Source of the DNA: a bacterium
GTDB taxonomy: Bacteria; Gemmatimonadota; Gemmatimonadetes; Gemmatimonadales; Gemmatimonadaceae
NCBI GenBank assembly: GCA_027484025.1
Contig: JAIXTI010000281.1
Coordinates: 1 to 34,492 of the forward strand
DNA length: 34,492 bases
Direction: 5' to 3'
Shown: positions 25,726 through 33,727 of the stretch, piece by piece
Layout: every line of letters starts with the position of its first letter
How positions within the stretch are numbered: position 1 is the first letter of the stretch
Position numbers and translations under genes: made by a program
Notes under the pieces: model-generated
What the model saw: the letters and a program-made list of their open reading frames with translations, nothing else
What the model was told of the DNA's origin: nothing
Databases searched by the model: none

Positions 25726-27903
25726 GTGCATTCAAACCCTGACTTCCTGGCTGGCCGCGCCACCCGCCGTGCCGGTGCCCCTACCGTCGTGTCCGCCGTC
25801 GGTGCCCTCGTGCTGCTTGCCACGGCAAGCTCGGCTGCCCGTCCGCTGCATGCGCAGTCGTCGCGCGACACCACGCAGCAGTTGCAGTCGGTGCGCGTCA
25901 CGGTCACGCGAGACGCTGCGCGCTCGCCGTTCGAGTTGCCATTCGCCGTAAGCACGGCGCCACTGTCGGCGCGGCCGGCGTTGCGTCGAACCGGTGTGAG
26001 TGATTTGCTGCTGGCGGTGCCGGGCGTGCAGGTGCAGGACCGGGCCAACCCGTCGCAGGATCAGCGCATCTCGTTGCGCGGCTTCGGTGCTCGCTCGGCG
26101 TTCGGCGTACGCGGCGTCCGTGTGCTGCGCGACGGCGTTCCCTTGTCGTTGCCGGACGGACAGACCCCCACGGATTGGCTCGATCTCGAAACGATCGAGC
26201 GCGTCGATATCGTGCGCGGTACGGCGGCGGCGCTCTATGGCAACGCGGCGGGTGGCGTTATCGACATGCGTTCGCGCTCGCCCTCGGCGACGCCCTTCAG
26301 CGGTCAGGCGCGTGTGTGGGATGGCGGCGGGGTGCAGCGCGGCAACGTGCAGCTGTCGGGATCGATGGCCGATACGTCGGGGCAGTGGCGACAGCCGGCA
26401 TGGCTGCTCTCCGCGACGCGCACCGCGGGCAACGGACCGCGCACTTGGTCGCGCCTCGATGCCTCGAGTGTCTTTGCGCGTGCGCTCGCCACCGTGGCGG
26501 GAACGCGGCTGGAAGTGCAGGGCACACACTACGATGCTCCGCGCGCCGAAAACACCGGTGCGTTGACCGCCGCAGAACTTGCGCGCGATCCGCGTCTCCC
26601 CGATTCGCTGAACATTACACGCCGCTCGCGGAAGGCGGTCGTCCAGTCGCAGATCGCGCTGCTCGCCGAACGAGATCTCTCCTCGGGGACGGTGCGCGGA
26701 TCGCTGTTTACCGGCACGCGGTCCCTCGATAACCCGTTGCCGTTCGCCATCGTCGATGTCGATCGTCGCGTGGTGGGGGGCAGCATGCACGGCGCATGGC
26801 GCGTGGGGGCGCTTGCATGGCCCGTGCGACTCGGTGCCGGTATCGATGCGCAGCGGCAGGTGGATGCACGCGCCAACTTCGAGAATTGCGCCGCAGTGGC
26901 ACCTACCGCGCCCGTCACGGCGCTCTGTCCGGTGGCTCGTGCCGAGCGCGGCGCCACGCGACTCAAGCAGCAAGAGCGCGCCACCAACGTGGGTGGGTAT
27001 GCTCGCGTGGAAGTCGAGGCCCCGCACCAGCTGTTCGCGAGTGCTGCGTTGCGCTACGACCAAGTTGGGTTTCGAGTCCGCGATCAGTTCATCACCGCTA
27101 CCAATGCCGACGACTCCGGCAATCGTACGCTCGATGCGGTGAGTCCGATGCTCGGACTCAGCTGGCGCGCGCGACCATTGTGGTCGCTGTATGCCAATCT
27201 GTCGACCGCCTTCGAAACGCCGACCGTCACGGAGCTCACCAATCAGGAGAATGGCGCCGCCGGGTTGAACAGTACGCTCGCGCCGCAGCGGACGCGCACG
27301 GTTGAAATGGGGACGCAGGCCGTACTCGGTCAGCATCTTCGCGCCGACCTCGCGATCTTCCGCGCGCGCGTGCTCGACGAGTTGGTCCCCTTCGACGTGC
27401 CGAACCAACCGGGGCGTCGGGCCTTTCGCAATGCCGGGCGCTCCACGCGCACGGGCGCCGAAACGAGTGTGCGCGGGCAGTGGGAGGCGTTCGAGTTCGG
27501 CACCGCGTACACCCACTCACGCTTTCGCTTCGATCGCTACGACGTTGGTGCGGTGTCGTTCGCCGGCAAAAGCATTCCCGGTGTCCCTGAACACTATGCG
27601 CAAAGCTTCGGGACGGTGCGCGCCCGCGGACTCTTCGGCACCGTCGAGTGGACGGCGTCGTCCCGCGCCAGTGCCAACGACGCCGCTTCGGTGTACGGCG
27701 CCGGCTTCAGCGTCTGGAATCTGCGCGCCGGGTACGACGTGCCGTCAGTCGGTAGTGTGCGCGTGCAACCTACCGTGTCGCTCGAGAACGCGTTCGACCG
27801 ACGCTATGCGTCGAGCCTGGTGATCAACGCGACGCGCAACCGGTTCTTCGAGCCCGGACTGCCGCGTCGCGTGTCGTTCCTCATGTCGCTTTCGTGGCGC
27901 TGA
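25726..27903 (+). CDS. TonB-dependent outer-membrane receptor
   Basis: A receptor of about 725 residues. The N-terminal signal peptide is hydrophobic (VSAVGALVLLATASSA) and ends at LHAQ. The plug domain (about 55-190) shows LLLAVPGVQVQDRA, QRISLRGFG, VRVLRDGVPLSLPDG, IERVDIVRGTAAALYGNAAGGVI, all typical of TonB-dependent transporters. The rest is a beta-barrel of alternating strands ending in FLMSLSWR, with the terminal aromatic needed for outer-membrane insertion. It takes up a siderophore, metal complex or carbohydrate. The FecA-like plug motif makes an iron complex plausible, but there is no neighbouring evidence. The start is uncertain: a TTG at 25708 or a GTG at 25726. I chose GTG because TAGATC lies five bases before it. 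Confidence 0.9.
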   Translation: MHSNPDFLAGRATRRAGAPTVVSAVGALVLLATASSAARPLHAQSSRDTTQQLQSVRVTVTRDAARSPFELPFAVSTAPLSARPALRRTGVSDLLLAVPGVQVQDRANPSQDQRISLRGFGARSAFGVRGVRVLRDGVPLSLPDGQTPTDWLDLETIERVDIVRGTAAALYGNAAGGVIDMRSRSPSATPFSGQARVWDGGGVQRGNVQLSGSMADTSGQWRQPAWLLSATRTAGNGPRTWSRLDASSVFARALATVAGTRLEVQGTHYDAPRAENTGALTAAELARDPRLPDSLNITRRSRKAVVQSQIALLAERDLSSGTVRGSLFTGTRSLDNPLPFAIVDVDRRVVGGSMHGAWRVGALAWPVRLGAGIDAQRQVDARANFENCAAVAPTAPVTALCPVARAERGATRLKQQERATNVGGYARVEVEAPHQLFASAALRYDQVGFRVRDQFITATNADDSGNRTLDAVSPMLGLSWRARPLWSLYANLSTAFETPTVTELTNQENGAAGLNSTLAPQRTRTVEMGTQAVLGQHLRADLAIFRARVLDELVPFDVPNQPGRRAFRNAGRSTRTGAETSVRGQWEAFEFGTAYTHSRFRFDRYDVGAVSFAGKSIPGVPEHYAQSFGTVRARGLFGTVEWTASSRASANDAASVYGAGFSVWNLRAGYDVPSVGSVRVQPTVSLENAFDRRYASSLVINATRNRFFEPGLPRRVSFLMSLSWR

Positions 27904-27913
27904 CGCCTGCGGC

Positions 27914-28960
27914 TTACTGATACTGGATGTAGAGCGGCTTCGGGGTGAGCGCGAGCAGCTGCGCCGGCGTCATGATGGGGCCACCGTACTTGGTGTCGTT
28001 CTTGTAGAACAGCTTGAAGCCGGTGAACTGCACCGGCTCGGCATATACATATGCCGCGTACGAATCGCGCTTGAGACTTGGCGGGCCCCACCCGTCCATG
28101 TGAATGACGACCTGGACACGCGGGTCGCGCTTGATCTTCGTCGCGTTGGTGAGCATCGGCTTCGTGAAGCGGTGCACCACGAGAATCTTTGGCGGCAGGT
28201 TGTTGGCCGTCACAATGCGCGCGAGTTGATCGATGACCCAGTTCACATCGGCCGCGTCGTAGCTGCCGATTTTGCGACCGGGCTTGGTGCCGTCCTTCAT
28301 CGAGAACTCGGGGTCCATGCCGAAGTGCACATCGGGCTTGGACAGCCACGCTTCGAGTCGTGGCAGCTCTTCCTGAATGGTGCTCAACCCCACCTGCACA
28401 TCGAGAAAGAGCAGCGCGTTCCGCTCCTTGGCCCACCCATACACCTTTTCGGTGAGCTTGTCACTGTGGCGCATGCGGTACTTGCCGTCTTTGCCCGGGT
28501 CGCCCTGCGCCACCGTGGTAATGAGGTGCAGCGCCGGTTGCACGGGCGTGGCAGGGTCGGCGCGCTTCCAGGCCGCGACTTCGCGATCGAGACGCGACAG
28601 CATCTCGGGCTTGGGATACTCGCCCAACACGCCCATGCGCTTGGAAAACGGGTTGCCGTAATACGCAATGATGCGCTTGGCCGGCAGGACGCTGCCGGCC
28701 AGCGGCGCCGGTCCGGGCACGGGCCACACCGGAGCCGGCTTGCCGGCGAGCGCGCGGGCAGCGGCCGATGTGCCGCCCGTGGCGTACGCCGATTTGGCGC
28801 CGCTGTCCTTCGCCGCGGGCGTCGCCGTCGGCTTTGACACAGGGGGCTTGCCGGGCGTCGCGACGGAGGCTTGCGCGACCAGCTGGGCGACGGGAGAGAG
28901 CAGGGCCAGCAACGTCGCCTGCGCCAAGACGGCGCGCGACGGGAAATGTCGGATAGGCAT
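27914..28960 (-). CDS. Secreted protein of unknown function, barrel-like
   Basis: A 348-residue exported protein. The first 31 residues are a signal peptide (RHFPSRAVLAQATLLALLSPVAQLVAQ), followed by an Ala/Pro/Lys-rich linker (about 32-90). The folded part begins KRIIAYYGNPFSKRMGVLG and has regularly spaced hydrophobic strands ending in acidic or polar residues: ALHLITTVAQ, ALLFLDVQVG, VHFGMDPEF, KILVVHRF, VQVVIHMDGWG. That spacing suggests a TIM barrel with active-site acids at strand ends, as in glycoside-hydrolase-like proteins. I do not recognise the family. The start at 28960 is chosen because TACATT lies exactly six bases upstream and the signal peptide begins there. The longer GTG start at 28996 would spoil it. 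It converges on the TonB receptor gene with a 10-bp gap. Confidence 0.75.
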   Translation of the reverse strand: MPIRHFPSRAVLAQATLLALLSPVAQLVAQASVATPGKPPVSKPTATPAAKDSGAKSAYATGGTSAAARALAGKPAPVWPVPGPAPLAGSVLPAKRIIAYYGNPFSKRMGVLGEYPKPEMLSRLDREVAAWKRADPATPVQPALHLITTVAQGDPGKDGKYRMRHSDKLTEKVYGWAKERNALLFLDVQVGLSTIQEELPRLEAWLSKPDVHFGMDPEFSMKDGTKPGRKIGSYDAADVNWVIDQLARIVTANNLPPKILVVHRFTKPMLTNATKIKRDPRVQVVIHMDGWGPPSLKRDSYAAYVYAEPVQFTGFKLFYKNDTKYGGPIMTPAQLLALTPKPLYIQYQ

Positions 28961-28972
28961 GCGCGAAATGTA
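28961..28972 (-). promoter_or_regulatory. Candidate leaderless -10 box
   Basis: On the minus strand TACATT (28967-28972), six bases TCGCGC, then the ATG at 28960. The hexamer and spacing are the same as those before the MFS gene at 2118. Confidence 0.5.
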
Positions 28973-29095
28973 GAGGGCGAGGGAACCATCAAACACGGCG
29001 CACGGCTTGAGTTAGGGTCCGGAATCACCGCACATTACGAGCAGCCGGACTTTCATCGGCTCGATGCGTTCCGCCCACCCTTTCGGTGCCTCCCC

Positions 29096-29473
29096 ATGAG
29101 CATGCCCAGCACGGACGCGACATACGCAATTCCTGAAGATCTCGACGGCTTTCTCCTCGACGCCATTCCCACCACCGATGGTGTGTGGGCGCTGTACGGC
29201 ATCGATGACGATCGTCCCATGGCCGCGTGGAGCAGCTATCACGCCGCGCGTTGCGTCGATCAGCTCGTCATTGCCCGCGCGCGCGTGAAGGCCGCTGAGT
29301 GGGCGCTCGGTGACGTGCAGGCACGTGGCATTGCCGCCTGTATCGCCAAGGCCGGCGCTCATCTGGCGCGGATGCGCGCCGATCTCGGCCAGTGGGAAGC
29401 GCAGGGGCGTCGCCTCGAAGCCGCGCGCAAGGTGACGTACGGCGCGTGGACGACGCCGGTCATCGAAAGCTGA
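29096..29473 (+). CDS. Small hypothetical protein
   Basis: A 125-residue soluble protein with no signal peptide or membrane segment. The N-terminal half has mixed strands (GFLLDAIPTTDGVWALYGIDDD), and the C-terminal half is a long basic helix (ALGDVQARGIAACIAKAGAHLARMRADLGQWEAQGRRLEAARKV). I do not recognise the family. The frame is open from 28871, but the upstream translation has no coding character. ATGs at 29096 and 29102 are the plausible starts, neither with a ribosome site. It is divergent from the secreted protein at 28960 and convergent with the SppA-type peptidase, with inverted repeat C between them. Confidence 0.6.
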   Translation: MSMPSTDATYAIPEDLDGFLLDAIPTTDGVWALYGIDDDRPMAAWSSYHAARCVDQLVIARARVKAAEWALGDVQARGIAACIAKAGAHLARMRADLGQWEAQGRRLEAARKVTYGAWTTPVIES

Positions 29474-29480
29474 CGCTTTG

Positions 29481-29697
29481 AACCGCGGTCGACTGGTCCG
29501 TCGGTCAACTGGCCGACGGCACTAGCCCTCAGGGAAAAGAACGCAAGAAGCAAGGGGGAAGCGCGGTGCCGTTCACCAGGAACAACGACCTCGTTGTTTC
29601 TGGCAGAGCGAACCGCGCTTCCCCCTTTTCCCTTGCGTTCTTTTCCCTGAGGGCTCGTGCCGTCAGCGAGTGAACCGCCGGAACAACCCACCGCAGT
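29481..29697. repeat. Long inverted repeat, copy C (convergent gap)
   Basis: Third member, about 217 bp, centred near 29589/29590. Left-arm blocks are CTGGTCCG, GACGGCACTAG, CCCTCAGGGAAAAGAACGC, GGGGGAAGCGCGGT. The right arm (29604-29697) returns them as complements and ends with CCGCAGT (29691-29697), the same outer motif as copies A and B. The apex AACAACGA-CC-TCGTTGTT (29581-29598) is unlike that of A and B but is a perfect hairpin of its own. It lies between the convergent small gene (ends 29473) and the S49 peptidase gene (ends 29730). Confidence 0.88.
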
Positions 29698-29728
29698 TCA
29701 CCCGCCGTTCAACCGCCGTTCAACCGCC
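29696..29728. repeat. Three 11-bp tandem repeats
   Basis: GTTCACCCGCC, GTTCAACCGCC, GTTCAACCGCC in a row between the right end of inverted repeat C and the peptidase stop (29730). The unit's complement GGCGGTTGAAC resembles the outer part of the inverted repeats (GGCGGTTCAAC at 536-546), so it may be a by-product of the element's end. Confidence 0.75.
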
Positions 29729-29729
29729 G

Positions 29730-31616
29730 TCAGCGCACCCGCAATATGTACGGCATCCGCGCATACACCCCACGCGGATCATTGTATGACAGCAGCATCG
29801 TGAGCTCGCGCGTGACGTCGCGCGCCAGGTCGGCGGCTGCACCGCGCGCGCCCATCTCGCGAAGCGCCGCATTCGCCCGTGCTGCCACCGGCGCCGGCTT
29901 GTCTTCCAGCAACTCGGTAATGCGCTCGGTGGCCGACTTCACGCGCGGATACTCCCGTACTTCGTAATCGCCCGTCAGCTTCGCGAGCGACGCCGCGCTC
30001 TTGAGCGCCATGTCGAGGCCGCCAATCGAGTCGACCAGTCCAATGCGTAGCGCCTGCGCCCCCGACCACACACGTCCCTCGGCAATCATTCCCACCGAGT
30101 CGACGGTCAGCTTTCGCGCAGTGGCGACGCGCTGCAGAAAGGCGGCGTAAATGGCGTCGGTGCCCCGCTGCAACACCGCCAACTCCGCCTCACTGCGCGG
30201 ACGTGACAGCGAAAAGAGATCGGCGTAGCGGCCGGTCTTCACCGTATCGAACGTGATCCCCTGCTTCTCGGCGAGTCCCTTGATGTTGGGCACCAGCGAG
30301 AACACGCCGATGGAGCCGGTTATTGTGTTGGGCTCGGCAAAAATGCGTGAGCCCGCGGTGCTGATCCAATAGCCACCGCTCGCCGCCAGTGACCCCATGG
30401 ACACGACCACCGGTTTGGCCTTGGCAATGAGCGTGAGCTCGCGCTGAATCTGCTCCGAGGCAATCGCGCTGCCTCCCGGGCTGTTGACCCGCAAGACGAC
30501 CGCCTTGATCGTGTTGTTCGCGCGGAGCTTGCGCAGCTCGCGCGACAGCGCGGCGCCACCGATCTGACCGTCGCCCCCCTCGCCGTCGACGATATCTCCT
30601 TCGGCGTACACCACGGCAATCGCCTGACTGCCGCCAATAATGCGGTCCTTCGCCACGGCAATGGGCGCATACGCATCGAGCGTGATCTGTGGCATCGAGG
30701 GCTGTTCGATGACCGCCGCGAGCTCGGCGTCACGCGTGCTGTCCTTGGCGCTCCGTGCGACCGTGCCGCCCGCCTTGCCGGTCATCTTCTGCAAGTCGGC
30801 AAGTACCACGTCGAAGTAGGCCACGCGGTCCACCAGCTTGGCGCTCTGCGCGTCGGCAGGGAGAATGATGCCCTGCGTGTCGACAATACCCTGCAGGGTC
30901 AGCGTATCCACCTTGCGGCTCTCGGCAATGCCGCGCTTCACTTCGCTCCACAGGTCGCCCAGGTATGACGCGACCTGCAAGCGGTTCTCGGGGCTCATGT
31001 TGCTACGCGTGAACGGCTCGACCGCCGCCTTGAAGCGCCCCACGCGGCTCACCTGCACGCCAATGCCGTACTTCTCGAAGAGACCGCTCAGAAACACCTG
31101 CTCCGAGGCCATGCCGGGCAGCAACAGCGAGCCGAACGGGTCGAGCGTGATCTGCGTGGCCGCCGAGGCCACGTAGTACGTGGACACATCGGGGTTCACG
31201 AGGTAGGCGTGCACCGGCTTCTTGCTGCCGGCAAAGGCCACGAGCGCCTGCCGCAGCTCGCGGAGCGCCGCATAGCCAGAGCGTACGCCGTCGCCGGCGA
31301 CGGAGCCGCGGAGCAGAATGCCGCTGATGCGGTCGTCGTCCGCAGCCGCGCGGATGGCCAACAGCGCCGAACGGAGCGGCAGCGCATCGCTACCCGGCGA
31401 TAGCGCGTCGTCGAACACGGAACGGGCCTCGGCGCGCGCCGGCTGATCCGACAACGCTTTCTCGAGATCGACAATCATGACCGAGCCCTGCCGCACCACG
31501 GTGGCTGGGCGCGAGCCGGCCGATGCCGCCACACCAATGATGAGCAGGACCGCGGCAACGACACACACCGCGATCGTGACGAGATTCGCCGCCAGGGCGG
31601 TGAAGAACTGCTTCAT
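29730..31616 (-). CDS. SppA-type S49 signal peptide peptidase
   Basis: A 628-residue inner-membrane serine peptidase of the long (67K, E. coli SppA-like) type with two tandem S49 halves. An N-terminal membrane anchor (ALAANLVTIAVCVVAAVLLIIGVAASA, about 6-32) is followed by the N-half with the catalytic lysine in GRFKAAVEPF (K196). The C-half has VLRVNSPGGSAIASE and the nucleophile in GSLAASGGYWIS (S413), then ITGSIGVFS. Lys and Ser in different halves form the dyad, as in E. coli SppA. It degrades signal peptides left in the membrane after secretion. The start at 31616 is used because the anchor begins there and GGAG lies upstream. The longer frame to 31709 is not convincing. Confidence 0.93.
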   Translation of the reverse strand: MKQFFTALAANLVTIAVCVVAAVLLIIGVAASAGSRPATVVRQGSVMIVDLEKALSDQPARAEARSVFDDALSPGSDALPLRSALLAIRAAADDDRISGILLRGSVAGDGVRSGYAALRELRQALVAFAGSKKPVHAYLVNPDVSTYYVASAATQITLDPFGSLLLPGMASEQVFLSGLFEKYGIGVQVSRVGRFKAAVEPFTRSNMSPENRLQVASYLGDLWSEVKRGIAESRKVDTLTLQGIVDTQGIILPADAQSAKLVDRVAYFDVVLADLQKMTGKAGGTVARSAKDSTRDAELAAVIEQPSMPQITLDAYAPIAVAKDRIIGGSQAIAVVYAEGDIVDGEGGDGQIGGAALSRELRKLRANNTIKAVVLRVNSPGGSAIASEQIQRELTLIAKAKPVVVSMGSLAASGGYWISTAGSRIFAEPNTITGSIGVFSLVPNIKGLAEKQGITFDTVKTGRYADLFSLSRPRSEAELAVLQRGTDAIYAAFLQRVATARKLTVDSVGMIAEGRVWSGAQALRIGLVDSIGGLDMALKSAASLAKLTGDYEVREYPRVKSATERITELLEDKPAPVAARANAALREMGARGAAADLARDVTRELTMLLSYNDPRGVYARMPYILRVR

Positions 31617-31693
31617 ACCAGGATTCGCTCCATTCAGGGTAGAGGGACAATAACCGATACGGCATTCGGTCGCGTCCGGTTCCGCGGCCGTGG

Positions 31694-31707
31694 GTTTTGC
31701 ACAAAAC
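31694..31707. promoter_or_regulatory. Inverted repeat in divergent promoter region
   Basis: GTTTTG-CA-CAAAAC, perfect six-base arms, in the 177-bp gap between the S49 peptidase (-) and acyl-CoA dehydrogenase (+) starts. A candidate operator. Confidence 0.35.
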
Positions 31708-31764
31708 ATGACGGAACCGTCGCAAAATACCCTTGCCGCCTGTCGGTCCCCGCCACAGCTTCAT

Positions 31765-31776
31765 GGGGTATACCCC
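31765..31776. promoter_or_regulatory. Perfect 12-bp palindrome before acyl-CoA dehydrogenase
   Basis: GGGGTATACCCC, 17 bases before the ATG at 31794. The embedded TATACC could be a -10 box, in which case the palindrome would overlap the promoter as a repressor site. No consensus -35 is seen. Confidence 0.4.
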
Positions 31777-31793
31777 ACCCCGAGCCCTCGCCC

Positions 31794-33584
31794 ATGCCTG
31801 CCTACCACGCTCCGCTCGACGATATCCGCTACCTGCTCAACGATGTGCACGACATCGGCCAGCTCTCGGCGCTGCCCGGCTTCGAAGATGCGACGCCGGA
31901 AATGATCGAGGAGGTGCTGGCCGGCGGGGCGAAGTTCTGCGAAGACGTCCTGTTTCCCATCAATCAGAGCGGCGACGCCGAAGGCATCGCGCTGGTGGAC
32001 GGTGAGGTCAAGACGCCCGCCGGGTTCAAGGACGCGTACACGCGCTACACCGCCGATGGATGGACCGCGATCAGCGCCGAGCCGGCGTATGGTGGGACGG
32101 GGCTCCCCGAGATGGTGCGCTTCGTCATGGAGGAGATGCTCTGCTCGGCCAATCTCTCCTTCTCCATGTATCCCGGCCTGTCGCACGGCGCCTACAGTGC
32201 GCTCATGAGCCACGGGTCGGACGAACTCAAGTCGCGCTATCTCCCGAAGCTCATTGATGGCACGTGGGGCGGCACGATGTGTCTCACTGAAGCGCATGCG
32301 GGCACGGACCTCGGGATCATCACCACCAAAGCCGTCCCCACGGCTGATGGGGCGTACGACATCACCGGCACGAAGATTTTCATCTCCGCCGGTGAGCACG
32401 ACCTCACGGAAAACATCGTGCACCTCGTGCTCGCGAAGCTTCCCGATGCCCCCGGTGGCACCAAGGGCATTTCGCTCTTCGTGGTCCCCAAGTTTCTCCC
32501 GACGGAGAGCGGCGGCGTGGGTGAGCGGAATGGCGTCACCTGCGGCAGTGTCGAGCACAAGATGGGCATCAAGGCCTCGGCCACGTGCGTACTCAACTTC
32601 GACAACGCCAAGGGCTTCCTTGTGGGAGAGCCGCACAAGGGGATGCGCGCGATGTTCGTCATGATGAACGGCGCACGGCTCGCGGTCGGGTTGCAGGGGC
32701 TCGGGCTTTCCGAGGTGGCGTATCAGAATGCGCTGTCGTATGCCAAGGACCGACTGCAGGGGCGCTCCCTCACGGGTCCCAAGAACCCGTCGGGGCCGGC
32801 CGATTCCATCTTGGTGCACCCTGATGTGCGCAAAGGACTGCTGCGCATCAAGGCGCTCAATGAGGGGATGCGCGCGCTCGCCTATGCGGTGGGCATTCGC
32901 ATCGATATCGAGCACCGTCATCCCGATGCCGCGGTGCGTCAGGACGCCGAGGACATCGTGGCGCTCATGACGCCGGTCGTGAAGGCGTTTTTGACCGACA
33001 AGGGCTTCGAGAACACGAACATCGCGCTGCAAACTCTCGGCGGGCACGGCTACATCAAGGAGTACGGCATCGAGCAGTACGTGCGTGACGCGCGCATTGC
33101 CCAGATCTACGAAGGGACAAACGCCGTGCAGGCGCTCGACCTGGTGGGGCGCAAGCTGCCCATGGAAGGGGGCCGGTTGGTTCGGCGCTTCTTCGAGCTG
33201 GTCAAGGGCGACGTGGACGCGGCGGCGCAGGTGGATGGTCTCGAAGAGTTTGCGAAGGCGCTCGGCGCGTCGCTGTACCAGTTGCAGAAGGCGACCATGC
33301 TCCTCGCGGAGAAGGGCTTCGCCAATCCCGACGAAGTGGGCGCAGCGGCCACCGAGTACCTCCAGCTCATGGGCTACGTGGCGGTGGGCTGGCAGTGGCT
33401 GCGCATGGCCACGGTGTCGCAGCGAAAGCTGGCTGAGGGGGCGGCCAACGCCCGTTTCCACGAGGCCAAGCTCAAGACGGCGCGCTTCTACTTCGGTCGC
33501 GTACTCCCCGAAACGGCGACCCTCCTGACGGCGATTCAGTCCGGAAGTGCGTCCATCATGGCCTTTGCCGCTGACGAATTCTGA
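31794..33584 (+). CDS. Acyl-CoA dehydrogenase, long form
   Basis: A 596-residue FAD enzyme of the long acyl-CoA dehydrogenase group with a C-terminal extension (the FadE5/DmdC-like type). The N-terminal helical domain holds VHDIGQLSALPGFE, then FAD- and substrate-contact segments GTMCLTEAHAGTDLG and GTKIFISAGEHD. The catalytic base is E440 in QIYEGTNAVQALDLVGRKL, and TLGGHGYIKEYGIEQYVRD precedes it. Residues 455-596 form the extra helical domain found in broad-range or methylmercaptopropionyl-CoA dehydrogenases. It oxidises an acyl-CoA to the 2-enoyl-CoA and passes electrons to electron-transfer flavoprotein. The chain length is not predictable. It is divergent from the SppA gene and ends before a strong hairpin. 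No other beta-oxidation gene is in the window. Confidence 0.95.
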   Translation: MPAYHAPLDDIRYLLNDVHDIGQLSALPGFEDATPEMIEEVLAGGAKFCEDVLFPINQSGDAEGIALVDGEVKTPAGFKDAYTRYTADGWTAISAEPAYGGTGLPEMVRFVMEEMLCSANLSFSMYPGLSHGAYSALMSHGSDELKSRYLPKLIDGTWGGTMCLTEAHAGTDLGIITTKAVPTADGAYDITGTKIFISAGEHDLTENIVHLVLAKLPDAPGGTKGISLFVVPKFLPTESGGVGERNGVTCGSVEHKMGIKASATCVLNFDNAKGFLVGEPHKGMRAMFVMMNGARLAVGLQGLGLSEVAYQNALSYAKDRLQGRSLTGPKNPSGPADSILVHPDVRKGLLRIKALNEGMRALAYAVGIRIDIEHRHPDAAVRQDAEDIVALMTPVVKAFLTDKGFENTNIALQTLGGHGYIKEYGIEQYVRDARIAQIYEGTNAVQALDLVGRKLPMEGGRLVRRFFELVKGDVDAAAQVDGLEEFAKALGASLYQLQKATMLLAEKGFANPDEVGAAATEYLQLMGYVAVGWQWLRMATVSQRKLAEGAANARFHEAKLKTARFYFGRVLPETATLLTAIQSGSASIMAFAADEF

Positions 33585-33607
33585 CCACTAGGTGGAAAAT
33601 GACGAAA

Positions 33608-33641
33608 ACAGCGGGCATCGAAGCAATTCGGTGCCCGCTGT
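33608..33641 (+). terminator. Strong hairpin terminator
   Basis: A 15-pair stem: ACAGCGGGCATCGAA, a GCAA tetraloop, TTCGGTGCCCGCTGT (one T-G pair), 23 bases after the dehydrogenase stop. It is preceded by AAAA rather than followed by T's, so the U-tract would favour the minus-strand direction. Confidence 0.6.
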
Positions 33642-33675
33642 GTGACATTCTGGACTAACTGAGCATGGCAAGGAT

Positions 33676-33703
33676 TTAACCCTCGGGACGGATCTGCCGA
33701 TGA
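33676..33703 (+). promoter_or_regulatory. Possible flagellar-type (sigma28-like) promoter
   Basis: TTAACCCT, 12 bases, then GCCGATGA, compared with the sigma28 consensus TAAAGTTT-N11-GCCGATAA. An alternative is an extended -10, TGATATAG (33701-33708). It lies upstream of the GGDEF gene, where motility-linked control would make sense, but the match is partial. Confidence 0.25.
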
Positions 33704-33727
33704 TATAGGCAACCCCTTTCCCAATCC

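Noticed and set aside
25732..27516. 594-codon open frame on the minus strand
   Set aside because: It is antisense to the TonB-dependent receptor. It has no recognisable motif and is very rich in Arg and His. The receptor frame has clear plug and barrel signatures.
29696..29728. Short direct repeats considered as a CRISPR remnant
   Set aside because: Units are 11 bp with no spacers and no cas gene is present.
31761..33461. 566-codon open frame on the minus strand
   Set aside because: It is antisense to the acyl-CoA dehydrogenase, which has complete family motifs.
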